Source: Sphingobacteriaceae bacterium (GTDB lineage: Bacteria > Bacteroidota > Bacteroidia > Sphingobacteriales > Sphingobacteriaceae). Taken from it: DNA of 10,973 nucleotides. The stretch lies in the NCBI GenBank assembly GCA_947460275.1, contig CANHHZ010000053.1:1-10973 (forward strand). Reading direction: 5' to 3'. Shown here one piece after another: positions 4,555 through 10,973 of this stretch. The position numbers were made by a program, and so were the translations under genes. The notes beneath the pieces were generated by a model. That model did not search any database. It had not been told where the DNA came from and saw nothing but the letters and a program-made list of their open reading frames with translations. Numbering within the stretch: the first letter of the stretch is position 1; each line of letters starts with the position of its first letter.

Positions 4555-7452
4555 TTATTTTGATAAGTACATAGATTTATCTTTATACAACTTCCGGAAA
4601 TAGGGGTCTTCTAGATCATTGATAAACCTAATGGCCTCTCCTGTTGATTTCATTTCTGGGCCAAGTTCTTTGGTTACTTCAGGGAACTTATCAAAAGAGA
4701 AAACAGGTTCTTTAATGGCGTACCCTTTTAGTTTACGCACAATGTTAAAGTCTTTCAATTTGTTAACACCAAGCATAATTTTGGCTGCAATGTTAATGTA
4801 AGGTACATCATAGGCTTTGGCAATAAAAGGCACCGTTCTTGATGCTCTAGGATTGGCCTCGATAACATAAACCTTATCATCTTTTACGGCAAATTGAATA
4901 TTTAGCAAGCCGATTACGTTTAATGCTTTGGCAATTTTTTTAGAGTAAACTTCCATATCGGTTATCACTTTTTCTGACAAGCTAAATGGAGGAAGTACTG
5001 CACTCGAATCTCCTGAGTGGATACCTGCGGGCTCAATATGCTCCATTAAACCTACAATATGCACATCAGTTCCATCACAAATAGAGTCTGACTCGGTTTC
5101 TTCGGCACGGTCTAAAAAGTGGTCAATTAAAACACGATTTCCTGGCAAATCGCCCAAAAGCTTAACTACCGCTTTTTCTAGGTCTTCATCATTAATTACA
5201 ATGCTCATACCTTGTCCGCCTAAAACGTAACTTGGACGTACCAAAACCGGATATCCAACTTGATTGGCAACCACAATGGCTTCTTCTGCATTTTCGGCTA
5301 CGCCATATCTTGGGTAAGGTATTTCTAACTCCTTTAACAAATCTGAAAAACGACCGCGATCTTCGGCAACATCCATATCGTTGTACGAAGTACCAATAAT
5401 TTTAATATTGTTCTCGTGCAACTTTTCGGCCATTTTAAGCGCCGTTTGGCCACCAAGCTGAACAATGACACCAATTGGATTTTCTAAGTCGATAATTTCA
5501 CGCACATGCTCCCAAAATACAGGCTCAAAATACAGCTTATCAGCCATGTTAAAATCTGTTGACACTGTTTCTGGATTACAGTTGATCATGATGGCTTCAA
5601 AACCACTTTCTTTGGCGGCTAATAATCCATGAACACAAGAATAATCAAACTCAATACCTTGTCCTATTCGATTTGGCCCAGAGCCCAAAACAATTACTTT
5701 TTTTCTATCAGAAACTATCGATTCGTTGGGGCTCAGCTCAGATGTAGCAGCTAAAACTTCGTCACCAACCATTGAAATTTGCATTGGCGCTTCTTCAAAA
5801 GTAGAGTAAAAATAAGGCGTTTGAGCAGCAAATTCGGCCGCACAAGTATCCACCATTTTATAAACTCTTCTAATGCCCAATTCTTTACGGCGATTATACA
5901 CTTCATCTTCGGTAACGTTGCCCAATATATAAGCAATTTGAACATCAGAAAACCCTTTTTGTTTAAGGTTAAAGAAGAAGTCTTTCGGGATATTAGTTAA
6001 AGAATAGCGTTTTAACTCTATCTCTAAATTTACCAATTCTTGGATTTGTGTTAAAAACCATTTGTCTATTTTTGTAACCTTGCGGATAGACTCTAAAGGT
6101 ACGCCCATACTCATGGCGTCTTTAATTAAAAATAAACGGTTCCAACTTGGATGTTCCAAGCCGTACATAATTTCTTCTATATTTCTTTTTTGTCGGCCGT
6201 CAGCACCTAAGCCGGCACGACCAATTTCTAAACTCTGACAAGCTTTTTGTAAGGCCTCAATAAAGCTTCGGCCAATGGCCATTACTTCGCCTACAGCTTT
6301 CATTTGCAAACCAAGCTCCATGTTTGCGCCTTTAAATTTATCGAAGTTCCATCGAGGAATTTTAACAATCACGTAATCTAAAGTAGGCTCAAAATAGGCT
6401 GAAGTGGTTTTGGTAATTTGGTTTTCTATTTCGTCTAAGTTATAGCCAATAGCCAACTTAGCAGCAATTTTTGCAATTGGATAGCCTGTTGCCTTACTTG
6501 CCAAAGCCGATGAACGCGAAACACGAGGATTGATCTCGATAGCGATAATATCGTCGTTATCTGGATTTACCGAAAACTGAACATTACATCCACCGGCAAA
6601 ATTACCAATGGCACGCATCATTTTTATAGCCTGGTTACGCATATCTTGGTAACAACGGTCGGATAAAGTCATTGCCGGCGCAACGGTTATCGAATCTCCG
6701 GTATGTATCCCCATTGGATCAAAATTTTCGATAGAGCAAATGATAATTACATTGTCGTTGCTATCTCTTAAAAGCTCCAATTCATATTCTTTCCAGCCTA
6801 AAACCGCTTTTTCTACCAAAACTTCGTGCGTTGGCGAGGCTTCCAAACCGCGTTTTAAAGCAGCGTCAAATTCTTCTTTTTTATGTACAAAGCCACCACC
6901 AGAGCCCCCTAATGTATAAGATGGGCGAATAACCAATGGAAATCCGATTTTTTGAGCGGCTTCTTTCCCTTCTAAAAACGAGTTGGCAATTTGCGATGGC
7001 GCAACACCAATGCCTATATCAACCATTAACTGGCGAAATGCTTCGCGGTTTTCGGTTTTTTCTATGGCTGCTACATCTACCCCAATAATTTTAACGTCGT
7101 GCGCTTTCCAAATGCCACGCTCTTCGGCGTCAACACATAGGTTTAATGCCGTTTGACCACCCATTGTTGGCAAAACTGCATCAATTTTTGGTAAATTTGG
7201 ATCAGTGGCATGCTCAATTAAAATTTGCTCAATCGATTCTAAAGTTAAAGGGCGCAAATAAACGTGGTCGCCAATAACTTTGTCGGTCATGATAGTTGCC
7301 GGATTGGAGTTAATGATGGAAACAATGATACCTTCTTCTTTTAGAGAAAGAGCTGCTTGCGAACCAGAGTAGTCAAACTCACAAGCTTGACCAATAATAA
7401 TAGGGCCTGATCCGATGATAAGTACCGAGCGAATGGAGGTGTCTTTAGGCAT
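4555..7452 (-). CDS. carB: Carbamoyl-phosphate synthase large subunit, form without the regulatory domain
   Basis: CarB makes carbamoyl phosphate from ammonia (delivered by CarA from glutamine), bicarbonate and two ATP, for pyrimidine and arginine synthesis. The protein shows the tandem design of the family: the first synthetase half opens with G-S-G-P-I-I-I-G-Q-A-C-E-F-D-Y-S-G (14-30), and the second with G-S-G-P-N-R-I-G-Q-G-I-E-F-D-Y-S near residue 590. Each half has an ATP-grasp end motif, E-I-N-P-R-V-S-R-S-S and E-A-N-P-R-A-S-R-T. At 965 residues it is about 110 shorter than the E. coli enzyme. It stops some 20 residues after L-G-P-E-M-K-S-T-G-E, so the C-terminal MGS-like allosteric domain is absent. 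The ending looks natural (stop next to a terminator). carA is not in the window. ATG at 7452 gives the usual M-P-K start. Confidence 0.97.
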   Translation of the reverse strand: MPKDTSIRSVLIIGSGPIIIGQACEFDYSGSQAALSLKEEGIIVSIINSNPATIMTDKVIGDHVYLRPLTLESIEQILIEHATDPNLPKIDAVLPTMGGQTALNLCVDAEERGIWKAHDVKIIGVDVAAIEKTENREAFRQLMVDIGIGVAPSQIANSFLEGKEAAQKIGFPLVIRPSYTLGGSGGGFVHKKEEFDAALKRGLEASPTHEVLVEKAVLGWKEYELELLRDSNDNVIIICSIENFDPMGIHTGDSITVAPAMTLSDRCYQDMRNQAIKMMRAIGNFAGGCNVQFSVNPDNDDIIAIEINPRVSRSSALASKATGYPIAKIAAKLAIGYNLDEIENQITKTTSAYFEPTLDYVIVKIPRWNFDKFKGANMELGLQMKAVGEVMAIGRSFIEALQKACQSLEIGRAGLGADGRQKRNIEEIMYGLEHPSWNRLFLIKDAMSMGVPLESIRKVTKIDKWFLTQIQELVNLEIELKRYSLTNIPKDFFFNLKQKGFSDVQIAYILGNVTEDEVYNRRKELGIRRVYKMVDTCAAEFAAQTPYFYSTFEEAPMQISMVGDEVLAATSELSPNESIVSDRKKVIVLGSGPNRIGQGIEFDYSCVHGLLAAKESGFEAIMINCNPETVSTDFNMADKLYFEPVFWEHVREIIDLENPIGVIVQLGGQTALKMAEKLHENNIKIIGTSYNDMDVAEDRGRFSDLLKELEIPYPRYGVAENAEEAIVVANQVGYPVLVRPSYVLGGQGMSIVINDEDLEKAVVKLLGDLPGNRVLIDHFLDRAEETESDSICDGTDVHIVGLMEHIEPAGIHSGDSSAVLPPFSLSEKVITDMEVYSKKIAKALNVIGLLNIQFAVKDDKVYVIEANPRASRTVPFIAKAYDVPYINIAAKIMLGVNKLKDFNIVRKLKGYAIKEPVFSFDKFPEVTKELGPEMKSTGEAIRFINDLEDPYFRKLYKDKSMYLSK

Positions 7453-7527
7453 GAGGTTTTAAAAAGTCTAAAGTAAAAGTCAATTATTTTTGACTGCTTA
7501 GCTGGGAGAATTCCTATGCTATAAATG

Positions 7528-7553
7528 AAAAATCCCAACTGCTCTGTCGGGAT
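7528..7553 (-). terminator. Terminator-like hairpin upstream of carB
   Basis: On the minus strand ATCCCGAC (from 7553) pairs with GTTGGGAT (to 7532) around a 6-base loop, one G-T pair, with five T overlapping the end (7532-7528). It lies about 40 bp downstream of the broken minus-strand gene at 7594-7860 and may be that gene's old terminator. A carB transcript from the promoter at 7553-7562 would start inside the hairpin, so attenuation of carB is less likely. Confidence 0.4.
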
Positions 7554-7562
7554 GCAAAGATA
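7553..7562 (-). promoter_or_regulatory. Probable carB promoter, -7 element
   Basis: The minus strand reads TATCTTTGCA, an exact match to the Bacteroidota TAnnTTTG box with the frequent CA extension. Transcription would begin near 7548, leaving a leader of about 95 bases before the carB ATG. No convincing TTTG -33 box is seen 19-21 bases upstream, so only the -7 part is supported. Confidence 0.45.
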
Positions 7563-7593
7563 GATTTTTTGTAGAGATATAATACTGTTTTAT

Positions 7594-7860
7594 TTAAAAT
7601 ATATCGAAAAAAAGAAAGTCAAGGGTCTCTGTATTCACAAATACAGAATTATTATTGTCGTATAATCTCCCCAACATCAGTAGTTGCATTTTCAGCAACG
7701 ACTGATATTGTACTGGAACATCTTTATCGGGAGCGTTTGCTTTTACCCAAACAGCATATATGGGCTCTTTTTAAAAATTGCTAAACACAAAACTGCCATA
7801 AGTAAGCTTGGCGATTAGGGTATCTGAAACGATTATAGCAATCACTTTTTTTCGCCCTAT
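7594..7860 (-). pseudogene. Remnant of a broken minus-strand gene, possibly a phage head-tail connector
   Basis: Read on the minus strand, one frame looks coding but has an internal TAA (7771-7773) and no start. Before the stop it reads T-L-I-A-K-L-T-Y-G-S-F-V-F-S-N-F. After it come Y-A-V-W-V-K-A-N-A-P-D-K-D-V-P-V-Q-Y-Q and then L-L-M-L-G-R-L-Y-D-N-N-N-S-V-F-V, with TAA at 7594-7596. The sequence D-V-P-V-Q-Y followed by a hydrophobic helix and L-Y-D-N resembles the end of gp6-like phage head-tail connectors (usually V-P-x-x-x-x-x-A-I-L-L-L-V-x-x-x-Y-E-N-R). That resemblance is from memory and weak. No other phage gene is in the window. What I can support is a decayed coding fragment; its identity is tentative. 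Confidence 0.4.
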
Positions 7861-8330
7861 GCCCTAAAAATCACCACTTTTATTCTAGCCTCTTAAAGTG
7901 AAGGGGGGGGTAAAAGCAACGGGTAAAATTATATTTACCACTAAAAAAGACTTTCTAATTTCATTAATTTTTAGTTTAACTTCATTGAGGCAGCAATTTT
8001 GCTTTAATGTAGTTTTAGCTTAAACATGCAAAAATTAATTTTGTTTATCTATTGTCTTGTTTAACCTACAATATTTGAAGACGATTAATTTATAAAACTT
8101 TTTATTGCTGAAGTTGTTTTAAGCTTAATAAGAAGTGCTTACAGCCACATGGGTCATATTTTAGTCATCAAATTTAAAATTTAATAAATTGGCAATAATC
8201 TTGTACTAAAATAAAGCGTTGCTCGTTTATGGTAGTAATGATTTCTTAAAAAAATTAATGTTGCTTAAAGAGATCTAAAGCATCCTCAACTATGAGGATA
8301 TTCTTCATAAATAGTTTGTTTGGTTTATTG
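7861..8330. other. Gene-poor intergenic stretch before the Pnu transporter
   Basis: About 470 bp with stops in all frames and very AT-rich composition. Notable points are a run of eight G at 7903-7910, unusual in such DNA, and a perfect 7-bp hairpin ATCCTCA-ACTA-TGAGGAT (8282-8299) shortly before the terminator at 8331. I see no tRNA, no known riboswitch and no convincing gene. Confidence 0.5.
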
Positions 8331-8362
8331 TCCGGTAGGGGTTGTTCCCTGCCGGATTTTTT
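8331..8362 (+). terminator. Orphan intrinsic terminator upstream of the Pnu transporter gene
   Basis: TCCGGTAGGG and CCCTGCCGGA form a 10-bp stem with one G-T pair around GTTGTT, followed by six T. No plus-strand gene precedes it within 4 kb, so it must end an unrecognised transcript or act in the leader of the downstream gene, whose ATG is 43 bp further on. Confidence 0.8.
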
Positions 8363-8405
8363 GTTTTTATGCTTTCAAGTTTAAATCATTTTATACATTT
8401 GGCAA

Positions 8406-9029
8406 ATGTTACTTTTGGCACAAACAATTAAAGAAAGCTTAATTGAGTTTTTTAACAATACCACGCCCTTAGAGTGGTGGGGGGTTGCTTCAGGAATTTT
8501 GTGCGTGTGGTTGGCGGCAAAAAACAACATTTTAAACTGGCCATTTGCCATTGTTAGCGTAAGCATATACATCTTTATTTTTTTCGACAGTAAACTTTAT
8601 GCAGATATGGGTTTACAGTTTTATTTTTTAATCACCAATTTGTACGGCTGGTATTACTGGAGTAGGCAAAAAAATAATTCCGAAAAGCAAAGGCCAATTG
8701 GCTTAATTACTCAGCGTGAAATCTTAATTTCTATTTTAGTAGTAGTCGTTTTTACTACTGCTTTGGGCTTTTTACTGCATAAAAACACCGATGCGGCATT
8801 TCCTTTTGTTGATAGTTTTTGTACTGCTTGTAGCTTGGTCGCACAAGTTTTTTTAGCCAGAAGGGTTTTACAAAACTGGTTAATTTGGATATTTGTAGAC
8901 ATCATTTATGTAAGCGTTTATTTTTCAAAAGAATTGTATGCCACAGGTTTAATGTATGCGCTTTACATCATCATTGCCACTGTTGGCTTTTTAGATTGGA
9001 GGAAAATATATCGTGAGCAAGGCCGTTAA
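8406..9029 (+). CDS. PnuC-family vitamin transporter (nicotinamide riboside, possibly thiamine)
   Basis: This 207-residue inner-membrane protein has about seven hydrophobic segments and the hallmarks of the Pnu family (NMN_transporter), facilitators that rely on phosphorylation of the substrate after entry. Visible motifs are W-L-A-A-K-N-N-I-L-N-W-P near residues 36-47, S-K-L-Y-A-D-M-G-L-Q-F-Y-F near 60-72, and N-L-Y-G-W-Y-Y-W with the W-x-x-W pair typical of PnuC. Its end overlaps the following kinase gene by 17 bases, so the two are translated together. The kinase partner favours nicotinamide riboside (pnuC). The TPP-controlled receptor just downstream leaves thiamine (pnuT) open, so I give no symbol. 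ATG 8406 leaves no room for a promoter between an adjacent TACATTTG and the start. Confidence 0.85.
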   Translation: MLLLAQTIKESLIEFFNNTTPLEWWGVASGILCVWLAAKNNILNWPFAIVSVSIYIFIFFDSKLYADMGLQFYFLITNLYGWYYWSRQKNNSEKQRPIGLITQREILISILVVVVFTTALGFLLHKNTDAAFPFVDSFCTACSLVAQVFLARRVLQNWLIWIFVDIIYVSVYFSKELYATGLMYALYIIIATVGFLDWRKIYREQGR

Positions 9030-9540
9030 AAAAATAGCTATTGTTGGCCCAGAAAGCACTGGAAAATCAACATTGTCGCAGCAATTGGCCAAGCACTACC
9101 AAGTGCCTTGGGTGGCGGAGTATGCCCGTTATTACTGCGCCGCATTAACCACTCCGTGCACACTGCAAGACGAAATCAATATGTTTCATGGTCAGCTAGC
9201 TTTAGAAGAAGCAGTTTTGGCAACTGCCGAAACTGACTTTATCATTTGCGATACTACTTTTGTAACCGTAAAAATTTGGAGCGATGAAATGCTTGGGCAA
9301 ACCCCTCAAATTGTGTTAGACGGCATTAGAAAAAGACCCTACGATTTTTATCTCTTACTAGACATAGATTTGCCCTGGCAAGACGACCCATTACGAGATT
9401 TTCCGCATATGCGAGAACATTTTATGCAAATTTGGCACCAAGAGCTTAAAGCATTAAATGCAAATTATGTAGTAATTGGCGGAACTGAAACACGTTTGCA
9501 AAATGCCATCTCGGCTATCGATAAGTTTTTAAAACTTTAA
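9013..9540 (+). CDS. NadR-kinase-like P-loop ATPase (putative ribosylnicotinamide kinase)
   Basis: The 175-residue cytoplasmic protein resembles the C-terminal kinase domain of NadR (AAA_28 type), without the HTH and NMN-adenylyltransferase domains of the enterobacterial protein. It shows a Walker A G-P-E-S-T-G-K-S (12-19), W-V-A-E-Y-A-R (33-39), a Walker B-like I-I-C-D (77-80), and the family motif D-L-P-W-Q-D-D-P-L-R-D (119-129), like the lid/acceptor segment of NadR kinases. It would phosphorylate nicotinamide riboside to NMN and so trap what the transporter brings in. GTG at 9013 is preceded by GGAGG at 8998-9002 (10-base gap), one of the few clear Shine-Dalgarno sites here. The exact substrate is inferred from family and neighbour. 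Confidence 0.82.
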   Translation: MSKAVKKIAIVGPESTGKSTLSQQLAKHYQVPWVAEYARYYCAALTTPCTLQDEINMFHGQLALEEAVLATAETDFIICDTTFVTVKIWSDEMLGQTPQIVLDGIRKRPYDFYLLLDIDLPWQDDPLRDFPHMREHFMQIWHQELKALNANYVVIGGTETRLQNAISAIDKFLKL

Positions 9541-9596
9541 TTTTTACGAAAGATTTTCTAATATCAATCCTTTTGCTTTACCTTTACTTTATCAAT

Positions 9597-9757
9597 AAGG
9601 GGTGCCTTGTTTTGTAAAAAACACAAATAAAGGCTGAGAACATACCCATTTTAAGGTAAAAGGCAAAAGGTAAAAGGCTGCATTGACGAGCCTTACACCT
9701 TAAACCTAACTACCCTGCCTTAAATGTACCTGATCTGGATAATGCCAGCGTAGGAAT
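9597..9757 (+). promoter_or_regulatory. TPP (thiamine pyrophosphate) riboswitch
   Basis: Conserved blocks occur in order: GGGGTGCC (9599-9606), GGCTGAGA (9632-9639) with ACCC (9644-9647), and CCTGATCTGGATAATGCCAG (9729-9748) followed by CGTAGGAA. The first part senses the pyrimidine, the second the pyrophosphate end. Between them is an enlarged optional hairpin (about 9651-9703: TTAAGGT with ACCTTAA, AAGGCT with AGCCTT) containing a repeated AAGGTAAAAGGC. A possible -7 box TACCTTTA (9579-9586) would start the RNA just before the aptamer. The receptor gene begins 72 bp after the aptamer, so thiamine sufficiency should repress it. Confidence 0.95.
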
Positions 9758-9778
9758 GGTTTATGGAGTTTAACTAAC

Positions 9779-9802
9779 GTTGGTAGTACCCCTACTGCCA
9801 AC
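9779..9802 (+). promoter_or_regulatory. Hairpin in the TPP riboswitch expression platform
   Basis: GTTGGTAGTA and TACTGCCAAC form a 10-bp stem (one G-T pair) with a CCCC loop, 27 bp before the receptor start. No T-run follows, so it is not a classical terminator. CCTAC (9791-9795) could alternatively pair with GTAGG (9750-9754) at the end of the aptamer, giving a switch between two folds. This mechanism is inference. Confidence 0.4.
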
Positions 9803-9828
9803 AGGTTTAACTAAAAACAAAAAACAAA

Positions 9829-10973
9829 TTGAAAAATTTAATCACCGCAGTGTTTGCTGCATTGTTGTGCCCAATGTTAGCTGTAGCACAATTCAGTATT
9901 TCGGGCAAGGTAACCGAAAACAACAACAAAACTTTGGCCGGCGCAACTGTTCGCCTAAAAGGAAAATCAACAACATTTACAAGTAATGAAAATGGCAGTT
10001 ATGAATTCAAAAATCTGGTAAACGGAAACTACACCCTTTTAGTAAGTTTTGTGGGCTACGAAACCAGTGAACAAACTGTAAACATCAGTAGCAATACGGT
10101 TTTAAACTTTAAATTAAATCCTTTTGCCTTTTTAGGAAATGAAATTATGGTAAGCGCAACTAGAGCAAAAGCAAATTCGGCCAGTACTTTAAAAAATGTA
10201 GATAAGGAATTTATCGCCAAAAACAATTTTGGCCAAGACTTACCTTTTATTTTAGACAACACGCCAGGCGTTGTAATCACCTCAGATGCTGGTGCCGGGG
10301 TGGGTTATACAGGCATCCGCATTCGTGGTAGTGATGCTACAAGGGTAAATGTAACCTTAAACGGTATTCCATACAACGATAGCGAAAGCCAGGGCACCTT
10401 TTGGGTAAACATGCCCGATTTTGCTTCATCGGTGGATAACATTCAAATTCAACGCGGAGTAGGCACATCTACCAATGGTGCTGGTGCTTTTGGCGGTAGC
10501 CTAAACATACAAACCACCACAGGCGAAACCGAACCTTATGCAGAGCTAAACAACACTTTTGGTTCGTTTAATACTTTTAAAAATACTGTAAAAGTGGGAA
10601 CAGGACTAATAAACGGCAAGTTTAGTTTTGACGGGCGTTTGTCTCGCATTAAATCGGATGGTTTTATTGATAGGGCTTCTTCAAATCTTAAATCCTATTT
10701 CTTAACAGGTGCTTACCAAGGCAAAACAGACTTGTTGCGCATCAATGTTTTTTCGGGTAGCGAAAAAACTTATCAAGCATGGAATGGTATTCCGGAATCT
10801 CGCTTAAATGGAGATTTAGCAGAGATGCAAGCCTTTATCAGCAGAAACGGTTTAAATCCAGCCGATGCCGCCAATTTATTAAACTCCAAAAGCCGTACTT
10901 ACAACGGCTTTACCTATCCTAACCAAACCGATAATTACTGGCAAGACCATTATCAATTACTTTATACCAAACA
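9829..10973 (+). CDS. TonB-dependent outer-membrane receptor, thiamine-regulated (3' end outside the window)
   Basis: The first 381 residues are present. TTG at 9829 starts a signal peptide (M-K-N-L-I-T-A-V-F..., cleavage likely at A-V-A/Q after residue 20). A CarboxypepD_reg-like domain follows at about 22-97 (S-G-K-V-T-E, G-A-T-V-R-L-K-G, G-Y-E). A TonB-box-like E-I-M-V-S-A-T-R lies at 105-112. The plug domain at about 120-230 has P-G-V-V-I, I-R-I-R-G-S-D-A-T-R-V-N-V (163-175) and G-A-F-G-G-S-L-N-I (218-226), then the start of the barrel. Such receptors import scarce substrates across the outer membrane using TonB energy. Control by the TPP riboswitch points to thiamine or a precursor, as in the thiamine receptors described in Bacteroidota. 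No ATG exists near the signal peptide, so the TTG is the likely start. It is cut by the window end. Confidence 0.92.
   Translation, partial: MKNLITAVFAALLCPMLAVAQFSISGKVTENNNKTLAGATVRLKGKSTTFTSNENGSYEFKNLVNGNYTLLVSFVGYETSEQTVNISSNTVLNFKLNPFAFLGNEIMVSATRAKANSASTLKNVDKEFIAKNNFGQDLPFILDNTPGVVITSDAGAGVGYTGIRIRGSDATRVNVTLNGIPYNDSESQGTFWVNMPDFASSVDNIQIQRGVGTSTNGAGAFGGSLNIQTTTGETEPYAELNNTFGSFNTFKNTVKVGTGLINGKFSFDGRLSRIKSDGFIDRASSNLKSYFLTGAYQGKTDLLRINVFSGSEKTYQAWNGIPESRLNGDLAEMQAFISRNGLNPADAANLLNSKSRTYNGFTYPNQTDNYWQDHYQLLYTK

Noticed and set aside
7903..7910. Run of eight G as a possible phase-variable tract
   Set aside because: It lies in a region with no open frame on either strand, so slippage would have nothing evident to switch; it may also be a sequencing artefact.
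8394..8401. TACATTTG, an exact -7 type promoter box just before the Pnu gene
   Set aside because: It ends four bases before the ATG, which would make the message leaderless, and no TTTG lies 19-21 bases upstream.
9780..9986. Plus-strand 68-residue frame starting in the riboswitch leader
   Set aside because: It overlaps the start of the TonB receptor in another frame and shows no protein features; the receptor frame has a clear signal peptide.

Overview
The window looks like chromosome from a Bacteroidota bacterium, most likely Sphingobacteriaceae (Pedobacter-like). The reasons are low-GC coding sequence, TAnnTTTG-type promoter elements, little use of Shine-Dalgarno sites with several TTG/GTG starts, a DUF4920 protein, a CarB without its C-terminal regulatory domain, and a CarboxypepD_reg-like/TonB-dependent receptor behind a TPP riboswitch. 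No database search was possible; family names rest on motifs read by eye.

Region 1 (1-2257) is accessory and AT-rich. Its centre is a protein with the features of a Tae4-type amidase effector of type VI secretion (1122-1670, Cys57/His153). Its stop codon overlaps the start of a lipoprotein (1655-2119) that carries the C-terminal signature I associate with Tai4 immunity proteins (C-L-x-F-Y-x-S-x-x-L-D-S-I-A-K). Two further relatives of that lipoprotein lie upstream without an effector: the tail of one at the window edge (3-140) and a complete one (499-921). GC-rich palindromic elements of about 95-122 bp sit at the cassette boundaries (154-248, 343-440, 945-1066). The two complete copies have an inverted arm at each end, like REPIN/MITE doublets. 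I read the region as an effector/immunity island growing or shuffling by cassettes, closed by a strong terminator at 2216-2253.

Region 2 (2319-7562) is housekeeping: radA (DNA repair, TTG start), a 340-bp gap with a possible structured small RNA and a terminator, a secreted DUF4920 protein, a shared bidirectional terminator, and convergent carB (carbamoyl-phosphate synthase large subunit, minus strand). The sequence upstream of carB has a good -7 promoter box and the remains of a broken minus-strand gene (7594-7860) that faintly resembles a phage head-tail connector.

Region 3 (7861-10973) starts with about 470 bp without a recognisable gene, ending in an orphan terminator. Two overlapping genes follow: a PnuC-family vitamin transporter and a NadR-kinase-like P-loop protein, which would import and trap nicotinamide riboside or a related vitamin. 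Next comes a clear TPP riboswitch with a TonB-dependent receptor downstream, running off the window edge and probably serving outer-membrane thiamine uptake. A Pnu transporter beside a thiamine-regulated receptor leaves open whether the transporter and kinase handle nicotinamide riboside or thiamine.
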